DNA of 47,479 nucleotides, from NCBI GenBank assembly GCA_025361705.1, contig JANYJW010000026.1, positions 1-47,479 of the forward strand, given 5' to 3'. The stretch is from Gemmatimonas sp. GTDB lineage: Bacteria; Gemmatimonadota; Gemmatimonadetes; Gemmatimonadales; Gemmatimonadaceae. A program made the position numbers and the translations under genes. Within the stretch, counting starts at the first letter, position 1, and the number at the start of each line of letters is the position of its first letter. The notes below the pieces were generated by a model. The model saw only the letters and a list, made by a program, of their open reading frames with translations, was not told where the DNA came from and ran no database searches. Positions 16,216 to 25,365 of the stretch are shown here, piece by piece.

Positions 16216-17212
16216 TCCGCGCGTCGCCGCGGCGCTCGCCGCGCTCGCCAAGCCCATCGCGGAGTTCCGTGCGTCGGTGCACGGCGCCCTGCAGCAGGCC
16301 GATTCGTTTGTGGCGGCTCATTCCGCAACCGCCACGGCGCGCGCCGCCGGTGCGGCGGTCGGTCTTGGCAAGTTCGCCGACATGCATATCGACGCCGGCA
16401 AGTTTGCGGCGCTCTTCCCGGCATCGCAGCCGGCCGCACCCGACGCGATGGCCGCGCTCGAGCGGGCCATCAAGGTGCTGCGCGCCGTGACGGCGCAGGG
16501 TGACGCGCTCTTCGTCGCGAAGGTGACGGCGGGGAAGAAGCTCGGCGCCACCATCGATGCCGCGCTGGCCGATGCCGGTGCCGCGTTTGGCGCAATCGTC
16601 ATCGCCGAACTGGTGCGCGGCGGCCGATACAATGCTGCGGATCATGCGCGCCTCCTCGATCCATCGGAGTTCCGCGCGTGGAATCGTGCGGAGCGGCGGT
16701 TTGCACCACCGCTGGTGGTTGAGGTGGATGGAGCTGATTTGTATGCGGGAGCGTTGCTCGATTTCGTCGACGGGCGCGAGAAGATTGTGCTCGTCGTGCG
16801 CGGCGCGGCGCCGCCGGCGCCGCTGGTGCGATGCGTGACGCCAGGCACCTATGTGCTGCAGACGGTGGACGGCGCGGACCTGGAGAAGGTCGCCGGATTC
16901 GAAGGGCCGGCGATCGCGGCACTCGTTCCGCAGGGTGCGGCGACCTTTGCGCACAATCCGTCGGCGGGCAACGAAACGTGGCAGCGCCTCAGCGTGACGT
17001 TCCTCCCGCCGCTGCCCACCAAGGCCGTCGGTGGCTTCAGCGCATGGCAGATGGGCGAGGATGTGAAGATGCTTGCCGATCTCGCCCGCACGCCGTTTGC
17101 GGTGCCGGGTGCACCGGGCGCCAAGAGCGCACCGGCGATCGGCGCCAATGACGCGGTGGATCGGCTGGCCTCCTGGTTGCTGGACGCCTCGGGCGTTTCC
17201 GGCACGAACTGA
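16205..17212 (+). CDS. Uncharacterised protein in the kor-rnf operon
   Basis: 335 aa, not recognised. The start at ATG 16205 lies 10 nt after an AAGGAG and overlaps korB by 11 bp. The N-terminal ~130 residues are Ala-rich and probably helical. The middle is alpha/beta (FAPPLVVEVDGADLYAGALLDF, then EKIVLVVRG), with VRCVTPGTYVLQTVDG and EGPAIAALVPQGAATFAHNP next. The conserved-looking end contains WQRLSVTFLPPLPTK and GGFSAWQMGEDVKMLADL. There is a single Cys, no signal peptide, no membrane helix and no cofactor motif. Sitting between korB and rnfB, it is a candidate cytoplasmic assembly factor or electron-transfer partner. That role is inference from position only. Confidence 0.6.
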   Translation: MPSDPRVAAALAALAKPIAEFRASVHGALQQADSFVAAHSATATARAAGAAVGLGKFADMHIDAGKFAALFPASQPAAPDAMAALERAIKVLRAVTAQGDALFVAKVTAGKKLGATIDAALADAGAAFGAIVIAELVRGGRYNAADHARLLDPSEFRAWNRAERRFAPPLVVEVDGADLYAGALLDFVDGREKIVLVVRGAAPPAPLVRCVTPGTYVLQTVDGADLEKVAGFEGPAIAALVPQGAATFAHNPSAGNETWQRLSVTFLPPLPTKAVGGFSAWQMGEDVKMLADLARTPFAVPGAPGAKSAPAIGANDAVDRLASWLLDASGVSGTN

Positions 17213-17220
17213 GTACGCGC

Positions 17221-18066
17221 ATGCCATTGATGATTCAGGCCATCCTGATTCTGGGCGGCACCGGACTTGTGTTCGCCGTCTTCATTGCGCTGGCCAACAT
17301 GAAGCTCTGGGTGTGGACCGATCCGCGCATCGAGATCGTGTCGCAGATGCTGCCGCAGGCCAACTGCGGCGCCTGCGGCCTGCCGGGGTGCCACGCGTTT
17401 GCCGAGCAGACGGTGCAGGGAAAAGTCGAGCCGTCGAAGTGCACCGTGTCGAATGCCGATCAGATTGCGGGAATAGCCGCGTTCCTCGGCGTCGATGCTG
17501 GCGAGGCGACCAAGCGCGTGGCGAGACTGCTGTGCGCGGGCGGGACGGACGTTGCGCTGCAGCGCGCCGAGTATCGCGGTCTCCCGACGTGCGCAGCGGC
17601 GGCCGCCGTGGCGGGCGGCGGCAAGGGATGCGCGTGGGGCTGTCTTGGCCTCGCCGACTGCGCAATCGCGTGCACGTTCGGCGCCATTCGGATGAGCGCG
17701 ACCGGCCTGCCCGTGGTCGACGTCGACCTATGCACGTCGTGCGGCGACTGCGTGGAGGCCTGTCCGAAGGGGCTCTTCGTGGTGCGTCCGATGGACGATC
17801 ACTTGCTGGTGCAGTGCAAGAACCTCGTCTCGGGTGACGGTGTGCTCGAGGCGTGTCAGGTGGCGTGCACGACGTGCGGAAAGTGCGCACTGGACGCCGA
17901 AGCGGGACTCATCAGCGTGGCCACGGGCGTGGCCGTCATCGATTATGACAAGATTGCCCTCGCAACGGAGCGCGCCGTGGAGCGCTGCCCGACGGGAGCG
18001 ATTGTCTGGTTGGCCGGAGCGCAATTTGCGCGCGTGCCGGCCCTCAGCAGTGCGGAGGCAGCATGA
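17221..18066 (+). CDS. rnfB: Rnf electron transport complex subunit B
   Basis: 281 aa. One N-terminal membrane helix (IQAILILGGTGLVFAVFIAL) is followed by the Fe-S domain CGACGLPGC...C near residues 50-75, then by ferredoxin-type cysteines: CLGLADC, CTSCGDCVEACP, VQCKN, CTTCGKC and ERCP. The extra cysteines beyond the basic two-cluster form resemble the multi-cluster RnfB of anaerobes. RnfB accepts electrons from ferredoxin at the cytoplasmic face of the Rnf complex. It starts 8 bp after the unknown gene and overlaps nifJ by ATGA. Its separation from rnfC by the nifJ gene is unusual. Confidence 0.93.
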   Translation: MPLMIQAILILGGTGLVFAVFIALANMKLWVWTDPRIEIVSQMLPQANCGACGLPGCHAFAEQTVQGKVEPSKCTVSNADQIAGIAAFLGVDAGEATKRVARLLCAGGTDVALQRAEYRGLPTCAAAAAVAGGGKGCAWGCLGLADCAIACTFGAIRMSATGLPVVDVDLCTSCGDCVEACPKGLFVVRPMDDHLLVQCKNLVSGDGVLEACQVACTTCGKCALDAEAGLISVATGVAVIDYDKIALATERAVERCPTGAIVWLAGAQFARVPALSSAEAA

Positions 18067-21000
18067 AGTCGGAGAGCAAGTCCCCGAGTGGCGCGTCCCC
18101 TCGATTCCCTGGCGTCACGAACGCGCTCGACGGATCCAGCGCCGTCGTGGCCATGGAGACCGCGGCCAGTGAAGCGGCCGGCGCCTACCCCATTACGCCC
18201 TCGACGCAGATGGGTGAGGGATGGGCGGCCGCCGTTGCCGAAGGCAAGCTGAACGTCAACGGTCGCAAGCTGCTGTTCTTCGAGCCGGAGGGCGAGCACG
18301 CTGCCGCGGCCGTGACGGCGGGCATGAGCATGGCCGGGCTGCGCTCGACGAACTTCTCGAGCGGGCAGGGCATCGCCTACATGCACGAGTCGCTCTACGC
18401 CGCAGTCGGCAAGCGCCTCACATATGTGCTCAACGTTGCCGCGCGCGCCATCACGAAGCACGCGCTGAACGTGCACGCGGGGCACGATGACTATCACGCG
18501 GTGGACGACACGGGCTTCTTCCAGCTGTTCGCCAAGGACGTGCAGGAAAGCGCCGACCTGAATCTCGTGGCGCACCGTGTGGCCGAACTGACGCTCAATC
18601 CGGGGATCATCGCGCAGGACGGATTCCTCACGAGCCACGTCATCGAGACGCTGCTGTTGCCCGAGCGCGAGATGATCAAGGAGTATCTGGGCGATCCGGC
18701 CGATCTGATCGAGAGTCCGACGCCGGCCCAGAAGCTCGTCTTCGGCGATCAGCGCCGCCGCATTCCCGAGATGTTCGACTTTGATTACCCGGCGATGCTG
18801 GGCGTCGTGCAGAACCAGGACAGCTACGCGCAGGGCGTTGCGGCGCAGCGTCCGTTCTACTTTGACCACATCGCGGAGCTCACTGACCGCGCGTTCGCCG
18901 AGTTCGCGGCGCTGACGGGTCGGCGCTATGCCCGCGTATCGGGCTACAAGCTCGAGGATGCGGAGTGGGTGATCATCGGGCAGGGCTCGGTGGTGAGCAA
19001 CGCCGAGGCGGTGGTGGATCATCTCCGCGCGACGCGCGGGCTCAAGGTGGGCGTGCTCAACCTCACGATGTTCCGTCCGTTCCCGTCCGACCTGATCACG
19101 AAGGCACTGGCTGGAAAGAAGGGCGCCGTCGTCATGGAGCGTGTCGACCAGCCGCTCGCTGTCGATCCGCCGCTGCTGCGCGAGTTGCGCGCGGCGATGG
19201 CGAAGGGTGTGGAAAACGGCCGCAGCGCCAACGCGCACAGCGGACTGGCCGCACTGCGCGGCGAGCAGGTGCCGAATTTCTTCTCGGCGTGCTTCGGTCT
19301 CGGCAGCCGCGACCTGCAGCCCGGCGACATCGTGGCCGCAGTCGACAACATGCTGCCCGGCGGCTCGGGGCGTCGGCAGGTGTACCTTGGCATCGACTTC
19401 GTGCGTGCGGGAACCAAGCTGCCGAAGTTGCAGATCTGGCAGGACACGCTCGTCGATCGCTATCCGAATCTTGGCGAGATGGCGCTGCCGCCGGCCGCGC
19501 CGCTGAACCTGCTCCCCACGGGAGCGACCGCGCTGCGCATTCACTCGGTGGGCGGGTGGGGCGCCATCACGATGGGCAAGAACCTCGCGATGACGGCGTT
19601 CGAGCTGTTCGGCCTGCAGATCAAGGCGAACCCGAAGTACGGATCGGAGAAGAAGGGACAGCCGACGACGTTCTACGCCGTGCTGGCGCACGAGCCCATT
19701 CGCCTGAATTGCGAGCTGAAGTTCGTCGACGTGGTGCTGTCACCCGACCCCAACGTCTTCCGCCACAGTGATCCGCTGGCCGGCCTTGCAGTGGGCGGCG
19801 TGTTCATCATCCAGAGCGACCTCGCGCCCGAGGCGTTCTGGCAGACGCTGCCGGCGCGCGCGCGCCGCACGATCATCGACCGCAAGATTCAGGTCTATTG
19901 CATTGACGCGTTCGCGATTGCCCTCGCCGAGGCGTCGGACGTCGAGCTGCGCTATCGCATGCAGGGCGCGGCCTTCATGGGCGCGTTCTTCCGCGCGGCG
20001 CCGCTGCTCAAGCAGGAAGGCCAGACCGAAGAGGCGCTGTTCAAGGGCATCGCCAAGCAGCTGCAGTACAAGTTCGGCACCAAGGGTGCGCGTGTGGTCG
20101 AGGACAACGTGCGCGTGATCCGTCGCGGCTACGACGAAGTGCTGACGGTGACGCCGGTGGCCGGTGACTTTGGCGAAGAGAAGGGCGAGGTGCCGCATAT
20201 GCCGGTGCTGATGGATTCGCCGAACGCGCTACCCGGCCTCGGACACGAAGGGCGGTTCTGGGAGCAGGTGTGCTCGGTGTGCAACCTCGGACAGGACGGG
20301 ATTGCCGATCCGTTTGCGGCCATCAGCGCCGTGCCGGCGGCGACCGGCGCGGTGCGCGACATGAGCGGCGTGCGCATGGAAGTGCCCGAGTTCGTCGCCG
20401 AGAAGTGCACGGGGTGCGCGCAGTGCTGGATTCAGTGCCCCGACTCGGCGATTCCGGGCCTCGTCAGCAGCTTTGATGACGTGCTCAACGCCGCCATCGA
20501 CTCGGCGACCAACGGTGTGCGCATGGAGCGCATTCGGCCGCTGGTAAAGAACTGGGCGAAGGCGACGCAGACCATCTTGCAGAAGGATCCGACGGTGAAG
20601 GTGTCGGACGCGTTCGCGACGGCGTATGCAAACGTCGCGAACAAGATGGGCTGGGACGCCGATCGACGCGCGGCCACCGACACCGAGTTCAGCCTCGTGC
20701 AGGCGCGCATCGCGGATTTCCCGCTGGCGCGCACGAAGCCGTTCTTCGACGCGCTTGAAGGGAAGACGAAGGGGTCGGGCGGCCTGCTCTCGGTGACGGT
20801 GAACCCCGAGGCGTGCAAGGGCTGCAACCTCTGTGTCGAAGTGTGCCCGGACGGCGCGCTTGTCACGATCAAGCAAGACGAGCCCGGCCTGCAGAAGCTG
20901 CGCAGCAACTGGACGATGTGGAACAAACTTCCCGACACCGACGACCGGTTCATCAATGTCTCCGACATTGACGAGGGAATCGGCGTCCTCTCGTCGCTCC

Positions 21001-23036
21001 TGCTGAAGAAGGGCACGTATCGGGCGATGGTGGGCGGCGACGGCGCGTGCATGGGGTGCGGCGAGAAGACCGCGGTGCACCTGATCCTGTCGACGATTCA
21101 TGCGCAGATGGCGCCGAAGGTGGCGCATCAGGTAAAGAAGCTGGATGAGTTGCTCGGTGCGCTCGACGAGCGCATGGCAGCAGCCGACGCGAGCATGCGC
21201 GCGGTCATCGCGAAGGCGATCAGCGAGGTGAAGGATCTTCGCTGGCGCTACGTCGAGGGACCAAGCGGCAAGGGACGCGCGATGGTCGGCATGGCGAACT
21301 CCACCGGCTGTTCGTCGGTGTGGGCGAGCACGTATCCGTACAATCCATATCCGTTCCCGTGGGTGAACCACCTGTTCCAGGATTCGCCGTCGATTGCCAT
21401 CGGTCTCTTTGAAGCGCACATGCGCAAGATGACGGACGGTTTCGTGTCGGTGCGTCGGGCCGAGGCACTGGTGGCTGGCACGTACAGCGCGGCGACGACC
21501 GAAGCCGAGCTCGCGGCGTTCCACTGGAAGGAGTTCACGGACGAGGAGTTCTTCCTCTGCCCACCGATCATCGCGATGGGCGGCGACGGGGCGATGCTCG
21601 ACATCGGCTTCCAGAACCTCTCACGGCTGCTCGCCTCGGGAAAGCCGATTCGCGTTGTCGTGCTCGACACGCAGGTCTATTCCAACACGGGCGGTCAGGC
21701 CTGCACGAGCGGCTACACGGGACAGGTGGCCGACATGTCGGCGTTTGGCAAGGCGCAGCACGGCAAGACCGAGATGCGCAAGGAACTCGGCCTGCTGGCC
21801 ATCGCGCACCGTGGCGTCTTTGTGCATCAGACGTCGCAGGCGGCGGCGTCACACCTGATTGCCGGCGTGCTGAAGGGACTGCACAAACGCCGTCCGGCAG
21901 TCTTCAACATCTACACGCCGTGCCCGGTGGAACACGGGCTGGCCGATGACTGGTCGCAGCAGGCGGCGCGGTTTGCGCTTGAGAGCCGCGCCTTCCCGTT
22001 CCTGACGTACGATCCCGACGGCGGACCGTCGTTCTCTGACTGCCTGAGCCTCGAAGGGAATCCGTCGCTCGACGCCGACTGGCCGACGTACGAGCTGCGC
22101 TATCTCGATGACGCTGGCGCGGAGCAGACGCTCGAAGTGCCGCTCACAATTGCCGACTGGGCCTGCACCGAGGCGCGGTTCAAGCAGCATTTCAAGGATC
22201 TGCCGCACGACAAGTGGGCAGCAGCCGTGCCGTTCGCCGACTTCATCAAGCTTCCGATGGCCGAGCGCGAAGGGAAAACGGCGTTCATTCACGCGGTCGG
22301 CAAGAAGCGCAACCTGGGGCGCCTCAGCGTCTCAACCGAGATGGCGACGCTGGCCGAAGAGCGTCTGCAGTACTGGTCGCAGCTGCGTCAGCTCGCCGGC
22401 CTCGAAGTCTCCGACGCACAGCGCAGCACGGTGTCGGGGGAGATCGAAGCCGAGTTCGACGTCAAGATGTCGGCCCTGCGCGCCGAGTACGAGGCTCGCA
22501 TCGCCGAACTGAAGCGCGACTATCCGCAGCAGATCGCGCGTCGTCTGGCCGAAGGGCTGATGAAGCACGGCGGTGGTGGCGCGCTCAGCGAGCTGCTTGC
22601 GACGCTGCCAACGGTTGCTTCGTCGACGAATGGCGTGGCGACGGCTGCTGCGCCCGTGCCAGCGCCCGCCGCTGCTGCTCCGGTCGTGAGTGCCGTCGCT
22701 GCCGCGCCGGCCGCTGAGCCGGCGGCCGCGAGCGCCGTTGCCGCGAGCGCCGTTGCCGCGAGCGCGGCCGACGACGATGAGTCGCTCGTCCTTGAGGCGT
22801 ACATCGACTCCGCGCGCTGCACGAGCTGCAACGAGTGCATCAATCTCAACAAGAAGATGTTCGCCTATAACGGCGCCAAGCAGGCGGAGATCAAGGATGC
22901 GTCGGCTGGGACGTTCCAGCAGCTGGTGCTGGCGGCCGAACGCTGCCCGGTCACCATCATCCATCCGGGGACACCCTTGAACGACAAGGAAAAGGACCTC
23001 GAGAAGTGGGTGAAGCGCGCCGCGAGGTTCAACTGA
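18063..23036 (+). CDS. nifJ: Extended pyruvate:ferredoxin oxidoreductase with C-terminal extra ferredoxin
   Basis: 1657 aa; typical NifJ/PFOR is about 1,170-1,200. The core order is complete. The PYR domain has AYPITPSTQM (~41), a TK_C-like domain follows, and the gamma domain has HSVGGWGAITMGKN (~492). A two-cluster ferredoxin domain (CTGCAQCWIQCP ~779, CKGCNLCVEVCP ~917) precedes the TPP domain with GDGACMGCGEKT (~991), GDGAMLDIG (~1172) and SNTGGQ (~1206). About 300 residues follow: a helical charged region, an Ala/Pro-rich linker and a single-cluster ferredoxin (CTSCNEC ~1582, CP ~1628). The enzyme oxidises pyruvate + CoA to acetyl-CoA + CO2 with reduction of ferredoxin, or runs in reverse. 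The tethered ferredoxin may hand electrons to RnfB/RnfC, encoded on either side. Confidence 0.92.
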   Translation: MKSESKSPSGASPRFPGVTNALDGSSAVVAMETAASEAAGAYPITPSTQMGEGWAAAVAEGKLNVNGRKLLFFEPEGEHAAAAVTAGMSMAGLRSTNFSSGQGIAYMHESLYAAVGKRLTYVLNVAARAITKHALNVHAGHDDYHAVDDTGFFQLFAKDVQESADLNLVAHRVAELTLNPGIIAQDGFLTSHVIETLLLPEREMIKEYLGDPADLIESPTPAQKLVFGDQRRRIPEMFDFDYPAMLGVVQNQDSYAQGVAAQRPFYFDHIAELTDRAFAEFAALTGRRYARVSGYKLEDAEWVIIGQGSVVSNAEAVVDHLRATRGLKVGVLNLTMFRPFPSDLITKALAGKKGAVVMERVDQPLAVDPPLLRELRAAMAKGVENGRSANAHSGLAALRGEQVPNFFSACFGLGSRDLQPGDIVAAVDNMLPGGSGRRQVYLGIDFVRAGTKLPKLQIWQDTLVDRYPNLGEMALPPAAPLNLLPTGATALRIHSVGGWGAITMGKNLAMTAFELFGLQIKANPKYGSEKKGQPTTFYAVLAHEPIRLNCELKFVDVVLSPDPNVFRHSDPLAGLAVGGVFIIQSDLAPEAFWQTLPARARRTIIDRKIQVYCIDAFAIALAEASDVELRYRMQGAAFMGAFFRAAPLLKQEGQTEEALFKGIAKQLQYKFGTKGARVVEDNVRVIRRGYDEVLTVTPVAGDFGEEKGEVPHMPVLMDSPNALPGLGHEGRFWEQVCSVCNLGQDGIADPFAAISAVPAATGAVRDMSGVRMEVPEFVAEKCTGCAQCWIQCPDSAIPGLVSSFDDVLNAAIDSATNGVRMERIRPLVKNWAKATQTILQKDPTVKVSDAFATAYANVANKMGWDADRRAATDTEFSLVQARIADFPLARTKPFFDALEGKTKGSGGLLSVTVNPEACKGCNLCVEVCPDGALVTIKQDEPGLQKLRSNWTMWNKLPDTDDRFINVSDIDEGIGVLSSLLLKKGTYRAMVGGDGACMGCGEKTAVHLILSTIHAQMAPKVAHQVKKLDELLGALDERMAAADASMRAVIAKAISEVKDLRWRYVEGPSGKGRAMVGMANSTGCSSVWASTYPYNPYPFPWVNHLFQDSPSIAIGLFEAHMRKMTDGFVSVRRAEALVAGTYSAATTEAELAAFHWKEFTDEEFFLCPPIIAMGGDGAMLDIGFQNLSRLLASGKPIRVVVLDTQVYSNTGGQACTSGYTGQVADMSAFGKAQHGKTEMRKELGLLAIAHRGVFVHQTSQAAASHLIAGVLKGLHKRRPAVFNIYTPCPVEHGLADDWSQQAARFALESRAFPFLTYDPDGGPSFSDCLSLEGNPSLDADWPTYELRYLDDAGAEQTLEVPLTIADWACTEARFKQHFKDLPHDKWAAAVPFADFIKLPMAEREGKTAFIHAVGKKRNLGRLSVSTEMATLAEERLQYWSQLRQLAGLEVSDAQRSTVSGEIEAEFDVKMSALRAEYEARIAELKRDYPQQIARRLAEGLMKHGGGGALSELLATLPTVASSTNGVATAAAPVPAPAAAAPVVSAVAAAPAAEPAAASAVAASAVAASAADDDESLVLEAYIDSARCTSCNECINLNKKMFAYNGAKQAEIKDASAGTFQQLVLAAERCPVTIIHPGTPLNDKEKDLEKWVKRAARFN
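22728..22769 (+). repeat. 15-bp in-frame tandem repeat in the NifJ linker
   Basis: GCGAGCGCCGTTGCC occurs at 22728-22742 and 22743-22757, followed by a third partial copy. It encodes repeated AASAV units in the Ala-rich linker before the C-terminal ferredoxin. Being in frame and a multiple of three, copy number could vary between strains and change linker length. Confidence 0.75.
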
Positions 23037-24373
23037 TGGCCCTTTTTGGTTTCAAACACGGCGTGCACCCGCCGGAGGAGAAGGAGCTCACGAGCGGGCT
23101 TCCGATCCGTCGCATGCCATATCCCGAGGAGCTGGTGCTGCCGCTGCGCCAGCACGCGGGCAAGGAAGCGAAGCTTTGCGTGAAGGTGGGCGACCACGTG
23201 GAGCGCGGCGATCCCATCGGACTGGCGGACGGTTTCATGTCGGTGCCGATCCACGCCTCGGCGGCTGGCGTGGTGACGGCCATTGATTGGTGGCCGCATC
23301 CCGATGGCACGATGGCGCAGTCGGTGCACCTCAAGGTCGACAAGTACGCGCCGCAGGTGCCGCGTCCGCGACTGGTGCCCAAGTGGGAAGGGCTCACCGT
23401 GGAGCAAGTGGTGCAAGCGGTGCAGAACGCCGGCGTTGTGGGATTGGGCGGCGCCGCGTTTCCGACACACGTCAAGCTCGCGCCGCCGAAGGACTGGAGC
23501 GTGCACACGCTCATCGTGAACGGCGCGGAATGCGAACCGTATCTCACGTCCGATCATCGGACGATGGTGGAGTATCCCGAGCGCGTGCACTTCGGCTGCC
23601 GCGTGATGATGCAAACGCTCGGCGTGAAGAAGGCCGTGATTGGCGTCGAGCGCAACAAGCCCGACGCCATCGCCGCGCTCGAGCGCACCAAGCCCGCAGA
23701 TCTCGACATTACGATTCTTCCGCTCACGGTGAAGTATCCGCAGGGCGCCGAGAAGATGCTCATCCAGGCCGTCACGGGCGTCGAGGTGCCGTCAGGCAAA
23801 CTGCCGGTGACCGTCGGCGTGGTGGTGCAGAACGTTGGCTCGCTCGCCGCCATCGCCGAAGTGTTCGATACGGGCCTGCCGCTCATCGAGCGCATCGTGA
23901 CCGTGTCGGGCCACGGCCTCAAGCGACCGGCGAATCTCATTGTTCCTGTCGGAACGATGCTGCGTGATCTGCTCGCGTACTGCGACGGCGTTGCGGTGGA
24001 CGCCGCCGAAGTGATCATTGGCGGACCGATGATGGGACAGGCGCAGTCGAACCTCGCCGCGCCGGTCGTGAAGGGAACGACGGGCGTCGTGGTGCTGACG
24101 GCCGCCGAGACGCGCGCCGAAAAGGTGTATCCGTGCATTCATTGCGGACGCTGTCTCGAGGCATGCCCGATTTTCCTGAACCCGTCGCTGCTCGGCGACT
24201 ATGCCCGTGTGCGGCGCTATGACGACATGGCGGACCTGCATCTCGCGGACTGCATGCTGTGCGGGTCGTGCGCCTACGTCTGTCCGTCCAACATCCCGCT
24301 GTCGCAGCTCTTTCAGGCCAGCAAAGTCGCGCTGCGCCGCGCGCAGCAGGCGCAAAAGGCGGGGGCCGCATGA
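23036..24373 (+). CDS. rnfC: Rnf electron transport complex subunit C
   Basis: 445 aa. RnfC is the peripheral FMN/NADH-binding subunit with two [4Fe-4S] clusters. Visible features are the Rossmann-like GLGGAAFPTHVKL (~136), the NGAECEPYLTSDHRTM motif, IIGGPMMGQ, and two clusters, CIHCGRCLEACP (~366) and CMLCGSCAYVCP (~407). The N-terminal lipoyl-like barrel (KVGDHVERGDPIGLADGFMSVPIHA) is present. The start ATG at 23036 shares one base with the nifJ stop (TGATG). The C-terminus lacks the long Ala/Lys-rich tail of proteobacterial RnfC. Confidence 0.95.
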   Translation: MALFGFKHGVHPPEEKELTSGLPIRRMPYPEELVLPLRQHAGKEAKLCVKVGDHVERGDPIGLADGFMSVPIHASAAGVVTAIDWWPHPDGTMAQSVHLKVDKYAPQVPRPRLVPKWEGLTVEQVVQAVQNAGVVGLGGAAFPTHVKLAPPKDWSVHTLIVNGAECEPYLTSDHRTMVEYPERVHFGCRVMMQTLGVKKAVIGVERNKPDAIAALERTKPADLDITILPLTVKYPQGAEKMLIQAVTGVEVPSGKLPVTVGVVVQNVGSLAAIAEVFDTGLPLIERIVTVSGHGLKRPANLIVPVGTMLRDLLAYCDGVAVDAAEVIIGGPMMGQAQSNLAAPVVKGTTGVVVLTAAETRAEKVYPCIHCGRCLEACPIFLNPSLLGDYARVRRYDDMADLHLADCMLCGSCAYVCPSNIPLSQLFQASKVALRRAQQAQKAGAA

Positions 24374-25365
24374 CCGCACCCAAGTTGATTGTCACCGCGT
24401 CGCCGCACATCAAGTCGCTCGACTCGACGCCGCAGATCATGTGGACGGTGGTGCTGTCGCTGATTCCTGTTGTGCTGTCGGCGGTCTTCTTCTTCGGCAT
24501 CAGTGCGTTGCTGGTCATTGCGGCGGCGACGCTGAGCGCGCTGTTGACGGAGCGTCTGCTCGGGCGGCCCGGTTCGCTGAGCGATGGCTCGGCGCTGATC
24601 ACCGGATTGCTCCTTGGCCTCTCGCTGCCTCCCGGATTTCCGCTGTGGATGGCGTGCGTGGGCGGCGCGTTCGGCATCGGATTTGGAAAGCTCGTCTGGG
24701 GCGGCCTTGGGCAGAATGCGTTCAATCCCGCGCTCGTCGGACGCGCCTTTCTGCAGGCCTCGTTTCCGGTGGCCATCACGACATGGCCAAAAGCGGGCGG
24801 ACCGTTCTTCGCACTGAAGGGCGATCTGTTTGCATGGCCGTTCCTGCATCCCAACCCCGACACCGTCACGGCGGCGACGCCGCTCGGCCTGCTGAAGTTC
24901 GAGGGGAAGGGAACGCCGCTGGTGGATCTTGTGCTTGGCACGACGGGCGGTTCGGTGGGTGAGACCGCCTCGTTGGTGATCATTGCCTGCGGGTTGTTCC
25001 TGCTGTGGAAAGGCTACCTCAACTATCGCGCGCCGCTCGCGATTCTCCTCAGCGTGGCGGTGCTGAGCACCATCCTGCACGCCATTGACGCCACCAAACC
25101 AGATGCCGCATTCATGCTGTTCTCGGGTGGCCTGATGCTGGGTGCCGTGTTCATGGCGACCGACATGGTGACCGTGCCGGTGACGAATCTCGGACGCTGG
25201 GTGTTTGGCATCGGCGTCGGACTGCTGGTGGTGGTGATCCGCGTGTGGGGCGGGCTCCCCGAAGGCGTGATGTACGCCATCCTCTTCATGAATGCGCTGA
25301 CGCCGTTCATCAACCGGGCGACGCAGCCCGCGGTGTTTGGCACGCGCACGAGGGCGACGACATGA
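24370..25365 (+). CDS. rnfD: Rnf electron transport complex subunit D
   Basis: 331 aa, an integral membrane subunit with about nine hydrophobic helices. The N-terminal SPHIKSLDSTPQIMW, DGSALITGLLLGLSLPP and GQNAFNPALVGRAFL blocks are RnfD/NqrB signatures. The covalent FMN site lies in DTVTAATPLG (Thr near residue 170), the usual S/T-G-A-T with Ala in place of Gly. FMN would be attached by the ApbE encoded downstream. Start ATG 24370 overlaps rnfC (ATGA), and the end overlaps rnfG. Confidence 0.95.
   Translation: MTAPKLIVTASPHIKSLDSTPQIMWTVVLSLIPVVLSAVFFFGISALLVIAAATLSALLTERLLGRPGSLSDGSALITGLLLGLSLPPGFPLWMACVGGAFGIGFGKLVWGGLGQNAFNPALVGRAFLQASFPVAITTWPKAGGPFFALKGDLFAWPFLHPNPDTVTAATPLGLLKFEGKGTPLVDLVLGTTGGSVGETASLVIIACGLFLLWKGYLNYRAPLAILLSVAVLSTILHAIDATKPDAAFMLFSGGLMLGAVFMATDMVTVPVTNLGRWVFGIGVGLLVVVIRVWGGLPEGVMYAILFMNALTPFINRATQPAVFGTRTRATT

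Noticed and set aside
17943..21524. Long minus-strand open frames opposite nifJ
   Set aside because: They show the Arg/Ala/His-rich composition typical of antisense frames, and the plus-strand protein is certain.
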